DNA from: Semisulcospira habei
Lineage: Eukaryota > Mollusca > Gastropoda > Semisulcospiridae
NCBI GenBank assembly: GCA_036245525.1
Contig: BTPG01000004.1
Location: forward strand, 211,713,507-211,777,506
Direction of reading: 5' to 3'
Length of the DNA stretch: 64,000 bases
Made by a program: the position numbers and the translations under genes. Positions within the stretch are counted from its first letter, which is position 1. The number at the start of each line of letters is the position of its first letter. The notes under the pieces are model-generated. The model was not told the origin of the DNA. It worked only from the letters and a program-made list of their open reading frames with translations, and made no database searches. This document shows, in pieces, positions 13,409 through 24,094 of this stretch.

Positions 13409-13598
13409 CTTATTCTACCCCAGACACACCACAACAAAATAAAGATCCACCATGATAGTTCAAGGGTGATGCCTATGGGCGCCAAGCTATTTTGGCATCA
13501 CCCTTGAACTATCATGGTGGATCTGTGTCCTGCACTGCAATGCAGTCTTCAGAAGACGACTTCAACATTTGGGGATTCCGGTCTTGGGGTAGAATGAG
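13409..13598. mobile_element. MITE M2 in unit A (TTAA-flanked)
   Basis: Flanked by TTAA on both sides (13405-13408 and 13599-13602). Terminal inverted repeats are CTTATTCTACCCCA and TGGGGTAGAATGAG. The central hairpin (gatccaccatgatagttcaa etc.) is asymmetrical here because about 20 bases of the left arm are missing compared with B. Confidence 0.8.
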
Positions 13599-13683
13599 TT
13601 AAAATGACAGAACAGAACACTGACATTAATTAATTAACTGACAACATAAGAAATCACTTGAAACTTCAGCCTTTATTAATCAT

Positions 13684-14106
13684 AATAAAAAATAATAATA
13701 CCATTATTATATAGGCGCTTTTTCTCAATTTTTGGGCAAATCGACTCAAAGCGCCGCGAACTGAAACCCAACACGCACACTCACGTAACAGACACCGATT
13801 TACGCCATTTAAGACAAACACAGTACAAGACAGACGAAGGTCCAGTTCAGCTACTGAAGTTACAGAGATTTTTGATCGCTTGTATTTGAAATTTGTAAAG
13901 TGGCCTGAAACCGGTACCAAAGTGTGGGGGGTGGGGGGGGGGGGGTGGAAGAACCGGAGTACCCGGAGAAAGAACCCCCGACGGTCCGCCCGAATTAACG
14001 GTGACACTTACCAGAGGAGAAAAATCCGACGCCGGAACCAGTTTTCGAACCTCGCACCTTTGGCATTGGTGGCAGGCGCCTTAACCACTGCGCCATGGAC
14101 CGCCCC
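13684..14106 (-). mobile_element. tRNA-derived SINE with CR1/L2-type tail
   Basis: On the minus strand the head has an A box (TGGCGCAGTGGTTAAGGCGC, at 14075-14095) and a B box (GGTTCGAAAAC, at 14041-14051). It is followed by a body with CTCCGGGTACTCCGG and a tail of gcgcc-tatataataatgg with ATT repeats. The tail resembles the 3' end of the LINE at 38240. The same place in unit B (22838-22850) and unit C (59820-59833) is uninterrupted, so the insertion postdates unit duplication. It is a SINE head, not a working tRNA gene. Confidence 0.75.
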
Positions 14107-14324
14107 ATTAAAGATGCATGTATTTAAAAACACAGTAATTGTTTGTAAACACTTTAAATCAAACAATCAAGAGCAGTCAAACCTTTTTCTGGCAACTTTG
14201 TGATGAGGAAAACTAGTTCTTGCCCAAGTTCGGCACGAAAAGGGTTTCCGCGACTTATGTGCCACTATTGATAAAATGAAGAGAGAAATATAATATCGAG
14301 TTCTAGCAAGTGCGACAATAAAGT

Positions 14325-14976
14325 TTAGCCGAGTTGGTATACCTCGTCCAGTGGCCTAGGTTAAATGCACCAGCGGTGCCAATGTTGCTATTTTGGCACC
14401 AGACCGGTCGCACCCGATCGGTTTAGAAGGTGTGCTTTCTGCACCTGTAATGGGCAACCATCGGAGAAAGAATCACGTGACCGTCGTTTGACTGCTGCAA
14501 AAAAAAAAAATGAATAAAGAATAAACCCTTTCCCATATATGCAATCCGGCAATAATGCATCCATCCTTATGCTAGCACCACGAAACATTACGCGATTTGG
14601 CAGATTTGAAAAAAAAAAAGCTTTTTTTAATCCTCAATGGAGGTGATTTTTCGACATCTGCGTCGTTTGCGGCAGAAAGCACCGTCATAGTTGAAGTTCG
14701 AGAAATGAGCGCACTGAATGTACAATGGACTCCGTCATCTCAACACAAAACTGGCGTGTTAGGGGAGGTAAAAGGCGCGGCTAAAAGTTAAAACCCCAAA
14801 CGAACCTTTTTTTCGACTGCCATCACAATCTTTCGCGTGAACGTACGAGACCACACTACAAGTGCAGAAGCCAGCCTGTGCGCGCAGTTCTGGTGCACAC
14901 ACAGGCGAAAATAGCAACAATGGCGCCGCTGGTGCGTTTAACCTAGGTAGAGGGAGAGGTATACCAACTCAGCTAA
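14325..14976. mobile_element. Nested TIR element (0.65 kb) in unit A
   Basis: The sequence TTAGCCGAGTTGGTATACCTC at the left is mirrored at the right, and the inverted similarity runs about 95 bp through a caccagcggtgccaatgttg block. B (23036-23755) and C (60039-60756) carry fuller copies with additional accggtc palindromes that are partly lost here. No coding frame is present, so it is a non-autonomous DNA element that was in the ancestor of all three units. Confidence 0.7.
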
Positions 14977-15186
14977 GGTTTATGCTTTCTGTGACTTTTA
15001 AAACAATGTACAGCAGGCAAAGTGTACTTTATAGTAACAAAAAAAGTTAGAGACATTTCCAAAATGATCCAGGCATACATCAGATAAAAGCAAGCTATAC
15101 ACACTGAAATAATAACACTCTTGTAATAAATCTTTAGGTTGACAATGGTTTTCTTATCTTATTATTGTCTTTCGTCCCGATTGGTT

Positions 15187-15860
15187 GTACATTGCTGAAC
15201 GTCCCGACGTTTTCAGGGCGTGCCAGCACTGCTTGTGAAAAAAAAAATGAACAGAAGATTGAATGTAGCCGGTCTAATACGCTAAATAAACCTAAGACCA
15301 TTAGTAGCAACACACATCCAAAATCAAGAGAGATACGAAAACAAATTATTCAGACCAAAAAGGTGACTGCCAATCGTGTAAAAAATGCAAAGAAGTACCC
15401 AACGGAGAAATAAACACGCTTAGAAAAGACAGTTACAACACAATTTATTAATATTTCGGGTAAATCCGCTTTGTCAAAGCAGACAAACAAACAGAGAGAT
15501 CGTGCCATATTCCTACTGCGAATGAAGATAAGTAGCGACTGATCTCTGTGTTTGTTTGTCGGCTTTGACAAAGCGGATTTACCCAAAATATTAATAAATT
15601 GTGTTGTAACCGTCTTTTCTAAGCGTGTTTATTTCTCCGTTGGGCACTTCTTTTCAAGAGATACAGGCAGCGCAGACAGTAGGGAGAGATTAAAAAAGAA
15701 AAATACAAGTTAATTGACCAAGGGTAGACAGAAACGCACGCCCCAGAAATGAGAGGAAAACCCACCCTGTGGGGCTGACCAGGGTGACCCTAGGACCTAA
15801 AAAGTAGTTAACCCCACCCAAGTCCCCCAGGGCAGACCTGGGTGGGGGCCACTGTTTAGT
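15187..15860 (-). mobile_element. Retroposon copy, interrupted
   Basis: Matches, in reverse orientation, the 384-bp retroposon at 39666-40049 (gaacgtcccgac, gcactgcttgtgaaaaaa, then ctgaccagggtgaccct). Its 3' end lies at 15187 (minus-strand sense). It is split by the fold-back element at 15388-15654. Units B and C keep only the 3' part. Confidence 0.65.
15388..15654. mobile_element. Fold-back element in unit A
   Basis: Two arms of about 120 bp (aagaagtacccaacggagaa ... caaagcggatttaccc) face each other around a short centre. Related copies are at about 24420-24670 (B), 61180-61325 (C, one arm) and 36930-37110 (solo, one arm). Confidence 0.75.
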
Positions 15861-15889
15861 TGCAAAGTAAGGTTAATGTTACACAGTAT

Positions 15890-16730
15890 GCAAAATGATC
15901 CAGGTGTACATCAGATAAAAACAGAGCTATACATGCTGAAAACAACCGAATAATAATGCTCTTGTAATAAATCTTTATGTTGACAATGGTTTTCTTACCC
16001 CTTATTATTGTCTTTCGTCCCCCAACCATTCTTCCATTTGCAGAGTTTTAAATGTTATGCAGTATACGAAATGATCCAGGCGGACCAGCCCCCATAGTAG
16101 CACTCTTGTAATAAACCTTTACGTTGACAATGGTTTTCTAACCCCTTATTATTGTCTTTCATCCCCAACCATTCTTCCGTTTGCAGAGTTTTTAATTTAT
16201 GCAGTATACAAAATGATTGAGGCGGACCAGCCCCCATAGTAGCACTCTTGTAATAAATCTTTATGTTGACAATGGTTTTCTTACCTCTTATTATTGTCTT
16301 TCGTCCCAACCATTCTTCCGTTTGCAGAGTTTTAAATGTTATGCAGTATACAAAATGATTGAGGCGGACCAGCCCCCATAGTAGCACTCTTGTAATAAAT
16401 CTTTATGTTGACAATGGTTTTCTTACCCCTTATTATTGTCTTTCGTCCCAACCATTCTTCCGTTTGCAGAGTTTTAAATGTTATGCAGTATACAAAATGA
16501 TTGAGGCGGACCAGCCCACATAGTAGCACTCTTGTAATAAATCTTTATGTTGACAATGGTTTTCTTACCCCTTATTATTGTCTTTCGTCCCCAACCATTC
16601 TTCCGTTTGCAGAATTTTAAATGTTATGCAGTATACAAAATGATCCAGGCGTCCATCAGATATAACAAAAAGCAGGCTATACATGCTGAAACCACCCCAA
16701 TAATAACACTCTTGTAATAAATCTGTATGA
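15890..16730. repeat. Tandem array of a 142-bp unit, about five copies
   Basis: The phrase aaccattcttcc recurs at 16024, 16167, 16308, 16450 and 16593, a period of 141-143 bp. Unit B has only about two units at 24672-24960. Minus-strand frames through it are repeat artefacts. Confidence 0.9.
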
Positions 16731-16759
16731 AAATGAAAATGCCGTGAGTGGTGGGGAAT

Positions 16760-19558
16760 CTCAATTCATTTCTTTTGTAACTTTTGTAACTTTTTCAGTC
16801 TGTTGCATAATCCTTAATGTTTGTCCAGCGCCTATGTCTAAGTGTGGGCTCTTCTGCGATTGACTGCTGTATCTCGGCCTTTCCAGGAAGTTTGTTCATG
16901 ACGAGGTGTGTCTTGAAACGAGTTTGAACACCTTTCTCTTCAGCTTTCCCCCCATGGTTTCCTTATAAATCTAGCTTTCTTTCGAACAGGAGCTGACGCA
17001 GTACTGTCATCATCAAAACTATCTAGATTGTCATCAGGCTCTGGACGTCTTTTCTCTGTCATGCTCATTGATTCCTGTGTTGTTGACTTGCTACTTGTTT
17101 CACTCACAGGTGCTGTTTCTCCCAAGACCTCTCTGCCAGTTTCTGATGTGTCTTCATTGTCAAAGTCAATCTCTTCATCATCGCCCAGCTCAGCTCTAAT
17201 GCAACTCTCAAAATCTTTCATCCCATTGTTAACGGACAGAAGAATCTTTGCCACTTTTGCCTTTTGAAGGACGTCTTGAGGTTGGCGGTAGATATGACGA
17301 TGTATCCGGATATCATGACCAAGGAAGTATGCCAGCTGATCCTCATCTAACTCCGAGATGGCCATTGACTGAGCCAAAGTTGCAACCTGCTTCCGTAAGT
17401 GAGTAAATGTGAACATGGCTGGGTATGACACCCGTGCTTCTAGCGCATGCGCCTTCAGAACATCATGGCCCCTGTAAGGCCTCTGACCAGAAGGTGTGGC
17501 AAAGATGTAGTGGGAACCAGCGAAAGCTGGCACTGATTGCCTCATTTGAAGGATTCTGTCCACAGTTGTCATCATCTTCTTCTCAGCAAAACGGGAACAC
17601 TCCTATTAAACTTGCCTCTGATTTCCACTTGCTGAAAATGATTCACCATTTTCTTCTTAACCTCTGTGAGACCTTTCAAGATATCTTGATTGGTGATCGA
17701 TCCAATCTTAGCATTCTGGAAGTCTGACACCTTCATTCTCTGAACTTCTCCCCCTCGTTTTCGGTTGAAAAGTGATACAGCGCAAAGAGTTGCTTTAACC
17801 ACTGTCGGATAATCTTCTGAAACCATCCTTGTCTCAAGAAGCTGTTGGACCTTCCTCACATCTTCACATGATGGGATCAGCTTGGGTTTGTTCATGGTCA
17901 TTTTCCCAACTGACTGGGCTGCTGTAGCGGACACACAATCATACCAGTCCCCGTTGAAGACAGAGTCAAACCGCTGCGCCTCAGAGAGCTCCTGTCGCCA
18001 CCTGTCATCTGAACCCTGCCCAAGCTGTTTGGATGCTTGTGACTGTTCGATCTGTTAACATTTTTTCAAAGCATGGCCTATGCGCATTGCGAGATTGCCT
18101 TTTTTGAACTGATGTGTGTCCTCATCAAAATCTGCTAGCTCTTTTACAGCCAGTACAACATGATCAAAGCTAGCTGCGGAATTGATCACAGCATTTAAAC
18201 TTGTGATTTTCATTTCTGACCTCACTCTGATAATCTTAAATAGTCTCCCTAATAGCCGGCGCTGTTCTTATGGCGACGGACCCCCAGTTAGCAACTGTGA
18301 AAGTATTCCTCTTTTTTTTTCTTTTTCTTTTTTTTGTGTGCGTATTTTTGTTATTTGTGTAACTAGTCTCAGCCAAGCAGAAAGTTTAAAAACATTATAT
18401 TATGTGTTATAAAGATACTAAGGATAGGGCCGTCTTTAGATTGCTTGTGTTAGGGGGGTTCGGGTCAGGTTGGGGCCGTTGGCGCCGGCCATTAGACGGC
18501 TTGGCGACGGGCTCCACCCGTCCCGAGCCATTGTCCATTTGTTTGAAAACTGTTGTGTGAGTGTGTGTAATTGCGAGTTGCACCTGAGATAATAAAGTAC
18601 TCTTATTCTTCTCAATTCCCGCATCCTGGAGCTGATTTGTCCAGCCGTGTGTTCTTCAATGTCCCTGTGGTCAAATAATCTATTTCCATACGCAAGAAGC
18701 AAGGGGTCAGTTCTGATGAGATGGCTTATCTCATCATCTCTCTGCCTGGCTAATACCTTATGATAGAAGGAAAATTCAACGTCTAAGGGTATTGGAAGCA
18801 TTAGCCAACCACGGCGTGCCGCCTCACCTCTCTTAGCGATCTGAAACCCTCTTGGTTTCTGACAGCAACGTTTTGAGTGTACAGAGATCAGCTTTTTTGT
18901 GTTGATAGAGCCCTTTGCAATGGCTACAGGCGAGAAGGTCGTCTACCTTACTAGTTTTGGTGCGATACTTATGAATCAAACATCCGGATTTGTTTTCAAG
19001 AACAGCAACGTTATGCATGTAATCACCCTCGTCTTGTAGTCTGATCCATGCTTGACGTCTCTGCTTTGTCCCTTTTTTCATCAACAAAATTTTAGCAACG
19101 TCTGTCTCATCTGCATCTTGTAAGTGCGTGCTCATTTTCAAGACAAGTTTGCTACACAATTTGCATGCATGTTTCTTGTCCCATTTGTACTTTCCTTTCC
19201 CTCTCTGTGACACGTGCACACCTGTTTCTTCTGCAAGTGCTCTTTCCCCACCCCCAACATCATGTTCCTTCTGCCTATCCACATTCTCATTGCCACCCCC
19301 TAATTCACCCCCTAAAGCACACTGCACCTTGCTGGTACTAGCTTCACTGACACCTGCCCACCCTAAACCTGCCACGTTGATGAAATCTAACATAGTCAAT
19401 ACAATACTGTCTGTGTCAGAGATCCCAGCGATTGATGCTGACACACCGTCTGAATCCGGTGAGCTTGAGCCAGGAACAAACTCCTCGTCATCACTGTCCT
19501 TGTAATGCAATGCGCTTGCACTCTCAGTCTCAGGTCCATCCCAGGCTCCATTTGCCAA
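16760..19558 (-). pseudogene. Tyrosine recombinase, main exon of unit A (broken)
   Basis: The exon opens after a pyrimidine-rich acceptor (tttctccag) with LANGAWDGPE, then an acidic Ser-rich region. A zinc-binding segment follows (HACKLCSKL, later CSHCKGLY) with GDYMHNVAVL. A recombinase domain follows: FNRKRGGEV (box I Arg), GKFNRSVPVLL, FTHLRKQVAT, LAYFLGHDIRIHRHIYRQP. Tyr lies nine residues after the LGH His, as in tyrosine recombinases; the box II His position appears to be Thr. The C-tail is basic. Breaks: a stop plus 1-nt shift near 18833 (shared with B), a retroelement at 18251-18614, a nonsense codon near 18057 and a 1-nt deletion near 17577. The motifs match a recombinase family I know from fish, cnidarians and molluscs; I cannot name its class from sequence alone. 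Confidence 0.8.
18251..18614 (+). mobile_element. Retroelement insertion inside the unit-A recombinase
   Basis: Unit B reads straight through here (tctccctaactcccgcatcc), while A has about 360 extra bases between tctccctaa and ttcccgcatcc. The insert ends with aataaagtactcttattctt, the kind of A/T-rich tail seen on SINEs and LINEs. No protein frame is visible. Confidence 0.6.
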
Positions 19559-19887
19559 CTGGAGAAAAAAAGAAAGAAAGAAAAGCTGCATTATGACAGA
19601 AACAGCCCAATTTTGGTTTAAGGGGCCTTGCACAAGAATAAAAAGAGTAATCCCGTGAATGACCGATTTACATATGTGTGACCTCGGTGACGAGGGCTGG
19701 CTTCTGCAGCAGCAAAATGCACGTTTTCTGAAAATGTAAGCAGTTTTAACACATCTGTCAACCCCGCGTGACCCTTTGAGAGAGGTCTCTCAAATTGGTA
19801 TGTTTAAAAAGGTCTTGCCACAAAGTATCCTTGGGCCAAGCTTGAAGAATGTGGCTTGAATAGTGTCCGAGAAAATGCCACCGTTAA

Positions 19888-20093
19888 CTCATTCTACCCC
19901 AGACACACCACAGCAGGATAAGGATCCACCATGATAGTTCAAGGGTGATGCCAGAATAGCTTGGCGCCTACGGGCGCCAAGCTATTCTGGCATCACCCTT
20001 GAACTATCATGGTCGATCTGTGTCCTGCACTGAAATGCAGTCTTGAGAGGAGAGGGGCAAAATTTAAGTATTTTGGTGTTGGGGTAGAATGAG
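19888..20093. mobile_element. MITE M3 in unit A (206 bp, TTAA-flanked)
   Basis: Lies between TTAA at 19884-19887 and 20094-20097. The inverted ends are CTCATTCTACCCCA and TGGGGTAGAATGAG. The centre is a long palindrome with aagggtgatgccagaatagc and a ggcgcc-ta-cgggcgcc loop. An unoccupied relative with one TTAA is at 6222-6225. TTAA duplication is the hallmark of piggyBac-type transposition. Confidence 0.85.
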
Positions 20094-20201
20094 TTAAAGT
20101 TTACCATGGACGACGGACGGACGACCAGTGGCCCAGAACATAAACTCACTTTTGCTTTGCACGCGAGCCAATAAAATGAAGATGATCATAGAATCACTTA
20201 A

Positions 20202-20387
20202 CAGTTTGTAATTGGGGGCATTCCACTGCCGTCTATGCACCCTCCTACCAGACGCACCCTTTGTGGCAGAGGTTGCGCCATGATGATGCAGCTGACTAAT
20301 TTTGCCATGGGCCTTGGTCATGTGCCAGGAAGGGGCGTGCTTGTCCACTTCCATAGATCCCGATGGGTTTGGACATCCTGCTGCCAT
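20202..20387 (-). pseudogene. Recombinase first exon, unit A (splice donor lost)
   Basis: From an ATG (MAAGCPNPSGSMEVDKHAP) 62 codons run to NAPNYKL. In B and C the exon ends AACTG/GTAAGTG, a strong donor, and joining to LANGAWDG keeps phase 0. In A the first intron base is T instead of G (AACTG/TTAAGT, position 20201), so normal splicing should fail. The segment is basic with no recognised domain. Whether a further upstream exon exists is unknown. Confidence 0.65.
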
Positions 20388-21378
20388 CGGTGCTGGGTGT
20401 GTGCAGAAAGTGCTGAGTGTGACCAAAACGGTGTTGCTGCAAACACTGATGTCAAATGCAACCATGTAAACCATTGACATTTTGAAACAGATATATACAT
20501 AATTACTGCAGTACCCCCAGCCCCCTACGAACAATAACTGGTAATACAGTAAAAAGCGACACTTCAGTTGCACAATCCAAAAAACCTGTTCGTGGAAGTC
20601 TGTTCTTCGAATCGCGAGGCAGTTTTGCGTATGAGGATTGAAATCTGGCGCCATTTTTTAAAAAGTCATAGTGCATGCATGTGTCAAGTTACTTTTCGAT
20701 CACAATCACACATGTCAGAAAAAAAGCAACAAAATCGCGTGACAGATTGACCTTGTAATGGTGTTATTGAACGAATTCCTTTCATTGAAGAAGAAAGCTT
20801 TGTTAAAATCATGGGGTTCTATTATCCTTTACTACAAGACTGAGCAGAAGACGCTGACCGACCCATGGCGGTAGCAGACGCCTCATTTTTCTGGGCCAAA
20901 CGGGTCAGTATTGGCTGACTTTGCAATTGTATCGGATTGGGAGCATCTCTCAGTTAAATGACTGCAATGAACAAGTACATTTGGGCGTGTTCTTAACTAA
21001 GAAATATTGCATAAAACTGTACCTCAGCAAACGGGAAAAATGGCCGGCGGGGACGAAAGACGCTAGAAAGGGAAAGGGAAACAACTCAGTTCATCAGTCT
21101 CACTACGCAGCTGACCAATCAGCAATCATCAAGTTGATCTCTAGACACTCGCTTCCGTGTAAACACACAGGCCCAGTGCGTCGCAGAAACACAACATGAA
21201 GTAAAGTTCGTAAAATGGGGACATCCTATTTTGATATTTTTTTCTGACTTTTGAATGAAAGATAATGCAGAAACAACCCTCAGAAAAAAATGGGTGCATG
21301 ACTTGGTCACCCAGAATTTTACACACACCCATTTTCCATAAGGATGGTAAAGAAAGTCACCCATTTTAGGGGTTTTGT

Positions 21379-21380
<2 letters not shown>

Positions 21381-21452
<72 letters not shown>

Positions 21453-21487
21453 CAAGCGCGCGCGCGCACACACACACACACACACTC
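21381..21487. repeat. (CA)n array, right flank of unit A
   Basis: Pure CA to about 21450, then a short gcgcgc patch and more CA up to the exon at 21490. Confidence 0.95.
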
Positions 21488-21489
21488 AC

Positions 21490-21644
21490 TTGCCAACGAT
21501 TTCCTTCATGACGTCAGCTTTTATTGGTTGGTCAGGAATTGCATCCAGCCACGTCTTAAAACTGTCCAGAGTCATTTCTGAGTCCGGAACGCTGACATCG
21601 TAGAGGTCTTCGGGCAGGTCATCTTTGCAGAGAAATACTATGTC
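21490..21644 (-). CDS. Host gene exon wedged between units A and B
   Basis: Acceptor ttttctggccag precedes GACATAGTA and the donor is GGCAA/GTGAGT. The 155-bp exon encodes DIVFLCKDDLPEDLYDV and then MTLDSFKTWLDAIP to KEIVG, ending in phase 2, which fits the next exon at 12105. It enters in phase 0 from DANK. The peptide has no recognised motif but non-simple, acidic composition. In the pre-mRNA the donor runs directly into UG repeats and a UG run ends about 8 bases before the acceptor AG. Skipping this exon would shift the frame. Confidence 0.8.
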
Positions 21645-21649
21645 CTGGC

Positions 21650-21651
<2 letters not shown>

Positions 21652-21714
<63 letters not shown>
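21652..21714. repeat. (CA)n array, left flank of unit B
   Basis: About 60 bases of CA between the exon acceptor and the left inverted repeat of unit B. Confidence 0.95.
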
Positions 21715-21718
<4 letters not shown>

Positions 21719-22295
21719 CAGACAAAAGCCTCAGAGTGGGTTACCTACCATTTTATGTGAAAATGGGTTCCCATATTTCTATTTATTCTAGGGCTCTGGA
21801 ATTGATGCGAATGTTTAGAACTCACCTTATAACTAAGCTCTATAACTTAAAATAAAATAGACATTTTCTAAAAACAGAGCCACTAGATGGAAAAAAATGA
21901 GTTTCTACCAATAAAGTGGGTGCCTCTCACACAAAAACTGGCATTACAGTCAAAATGGGCGTCTTCACAACATTAGGCGTCTGTAATAAGGTCAAGTTCA
22001 TAAAATACTTCTTTTCACATTAATTTTTTTTTTTTGCAACTTAATGTGTATGTATGTTTAACATTTTTAACATTGCATGGTGCAAAATTCAATAAACACT
22101 GGCCCGTAACCTTTCGATTATGATTTTTACAGAGGAAATCTTTTAAACATTGCTGCGTTTTGTCCTTCTGAAGCAAAACAGTTTATCATGGCATTTATGT
22201 GAGTATCAACATAATGTATTCTGGAAATTAAAAGACTTTTTTTTAATGTACTCTGGAGTTTCAGACAAACAGCAACAGAGCATTTTGAATATTAA

Positions 22296-22490
22296 CCTTT
22301 ATCATTCGGAATACACCAGTGTGTGCAACAAGTGTGACTGAAATAGTCCAAGGGTAATGCCAGAATAGCTTGGCGCCTAGAACTAAAGCCATTGGTCTAT
22401 GTCCTCATCTGTAAGTACTGTAATGTAGCTTGCATATAATTATGGCAATGAACAAATTTGAAGCTTTTAGCCTCAGTATGATGCGGGTCA
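22296..22490. mobile_element. MITE M1 in unit B, right hairpin arm deleted
   Basis: Starts after TTAA at 22292-22295. The left arm runs through tagcttggcgcctag and then jumps to aactaaagccattgg, so the complementary arm present in A and C is missing. Confidence 0.6.
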
Positions 22491-22549
22491 AAAAGTGTGG
22501 AAAAATATGAAAGATAGAAAAAGACCCAGACGAAGAAACTAACACTTAA

Positions 22550-22755
22550 CTTATTCTACCCCAGACCCACCACAGCAAAATAAAGATCCACCATGATAGT
22601 TCAAGGGTGATGCCAGAATAGCTTGGCGCCTATGGGCGCCAAGCTATTCTGGCATCACCCTTGAACTATCATGGTGGATCTGTGTCCTGCACTGCAACGC
22701 AGTCTTCAGAAGACGACTTCAACATTTGGGGATTCCGGTCTTGGGGTAGAATGAG
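22550..22755. mobile_element. MITE M2 in unit B, intact hairpin
   Basis: Flanked by TTAA (22546-22549, 22756-22759). Contains a palindrome of about 95 bp (22586-22681) with both arms nearly perfect. Confidence 0.85.
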
Positions 22756-23035
22756 TTAAAATGACAGAACAGAACACTGACATTAATTAATTAACTGACA
22801 ACATAAGAAATCACTTAAAACTTCAGCCTTTATTAATCACATCAAAGGTGCATGCATTTAAAAACACAGTAATTGTTTGTAAACATTTCAAATCAAACAA
22901 TTAAGAGCAGTCAAACCTTTTTCTGGCAACTTTGTGATGAGGAAAACTAGTTCTTGCCTTCAGCCACTTATGTGCCACTATTGATAAAATGAAGAGAGAA
23001 ATATAATACCGAGTTCTAGCAAGTGCGACAATAAA

Positions 23036-23755
23036 GTTTAGGCGAGTTGGTATATCTCGTCCAGTGGCCTAGGTTAAACGCACCAGCGGTGCCAATGTTG
23101 CTATTTTCGCACCAGACTGGTCGCTCGGACTGGTCTGGTGCACCCGATCAGTTTAGAGCGTGTGCTTTCTGCACCTGTAATGGGCAACCTCAGAGAAAGA
23201 ATCGCATGATCGTCGTTTGATTGCTGCAAAATAACATGAATAAAGAATAAACCCTTTCCCATATATGCAGTGCAATCCGGCAATAATGCATCCATCCTTA
23301 TGCTAGCATCACGAAACATTACGCGATTTGACAGATTTGAAAAATAGCTTTTTTAAATCCTCAATGAAGGTGATTTTGCGACATCTGCATCGTTTGCGGC
23401 AGAAAGCACTGTCGTAGTTGAAGTTCGACAAATTAGCGCACTGCATGTACAATGGACTTGATTCGGTGGTGTGGGGCATGACACAAGCCTCCTCATCTCA
23501 ACACAAAACTGGCGTGTTAAGGGAGGTAAAAGGCGCGACTAAAAGTTAAAACCCCAAACGAACCTTTTTTTCAACTGCCATCACAATCTTCCGCGTGAAC
23601 GTACGAGACCACACTACAAGTGCATAAGCCAACCTATGCGCGCAGTTCTGGTGCACATGACCGGTCCGAGCGACCGGTCTGGTGCGAAAATAGCAACAAT
23701 GGAGCCGCTGGTGCGTTTAACCTAGGTAGAGGGAGAGGTATACCAACTCAGCTAA
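23036..23755. mobile_element. Nested TIR element in unit B
   Basis: Fuller copy of the element at 14325, including the ctggtcgctcggactggtc palindromes near both ends. Confidence 0.7.
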
Positions 23756-23843
23756 GGTTTATGCTTTCTGTGACTTTTAAAACAATGCACAGCAGGCAAA
23801 GTGTACTTTATAGTAACAAAAAAGTTAGAGACATTTCCAAAAT

Positions 23844-24094
23844 GTGACCTGTTCCCACAAAAGGGACCTTAAGTCGCTTTTGGCCGAATGGAGCTACAGG
23901 CCGAAAAGAGTGCAGGGGGTCATCTTGGGACAGTTCGAGTGATCAACTTTAAATGCATGTTTCTCGCTTAATAACAAGACTACAACAATAGTTTTTGCAT
24001 CAAATTAATTTGTATTGCTAGTAGATTGTAATAGTGTAAATATCTCAAAACTCAAAATTTCCGACTTATGGTCCCTTTCGTGGGAACAGGTCAC
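23844..24094. mobile_element. 251-bp MITE specific to unit B
   Basis: Inverted ends GTGACCTGTTCCCAC and GTGGGAACAGGTCAC extend to about 33 bp. Both sides carry AAAT (23840-23843, 24095-24098), while A (about 15062) and C (about 60840) read ttccaaaatgatcc without the insert, so the empty site is known exactly. Confidence 0.85.

Larger units (their letters stand above)
12543..21380. mobile_element. TIR-bounded unit A carrying a tyrosine recombinase
   Basis: The left end (gacaaaagcctcagagtggg, then accattttatgtgaaaatgg) and the reverse complement of the right end (acaaaacccctaaaatgggt, then accatccttatggaaaatgg) form imperfect inverted repeats of about 50 bp. The same ends bound units B and C. 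Inside, in order: MITE M1, MITE M2, a SINE (this copy only), a 0.65-kb TIR element, a retroposon split by a fold-back element, a 142-bp tandem array, the recombinase gene on the minus strand, MITE M3, and a conserved right-hand 1.2 kb. A is the longest copy (8.84 kb) and sits in a host intron. Confidence 0.75.

Noticed and set aside
14041..14106. A tRNA gene on the minus strand
   Set aside because: The A and B boxes belong to a SINE head: it continues into a SINE body and is absent at the same place in units B and C.
15330..15664. hAT insertion of the fold-back element in unit A with 8-bp duplication agagatac
   Set aside because: agagatac does occur on both sides, but the left side includes about 45 extra bases without a counterpart on the right, so the element end and the duplication are not certain.
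16055..16529. Minus-strand frames with repeated GLVRLNHF and KTLQTEEWLG
   Set aside because: Translation of the 142-bp tandem array, whose period keeps a frame open by chance.
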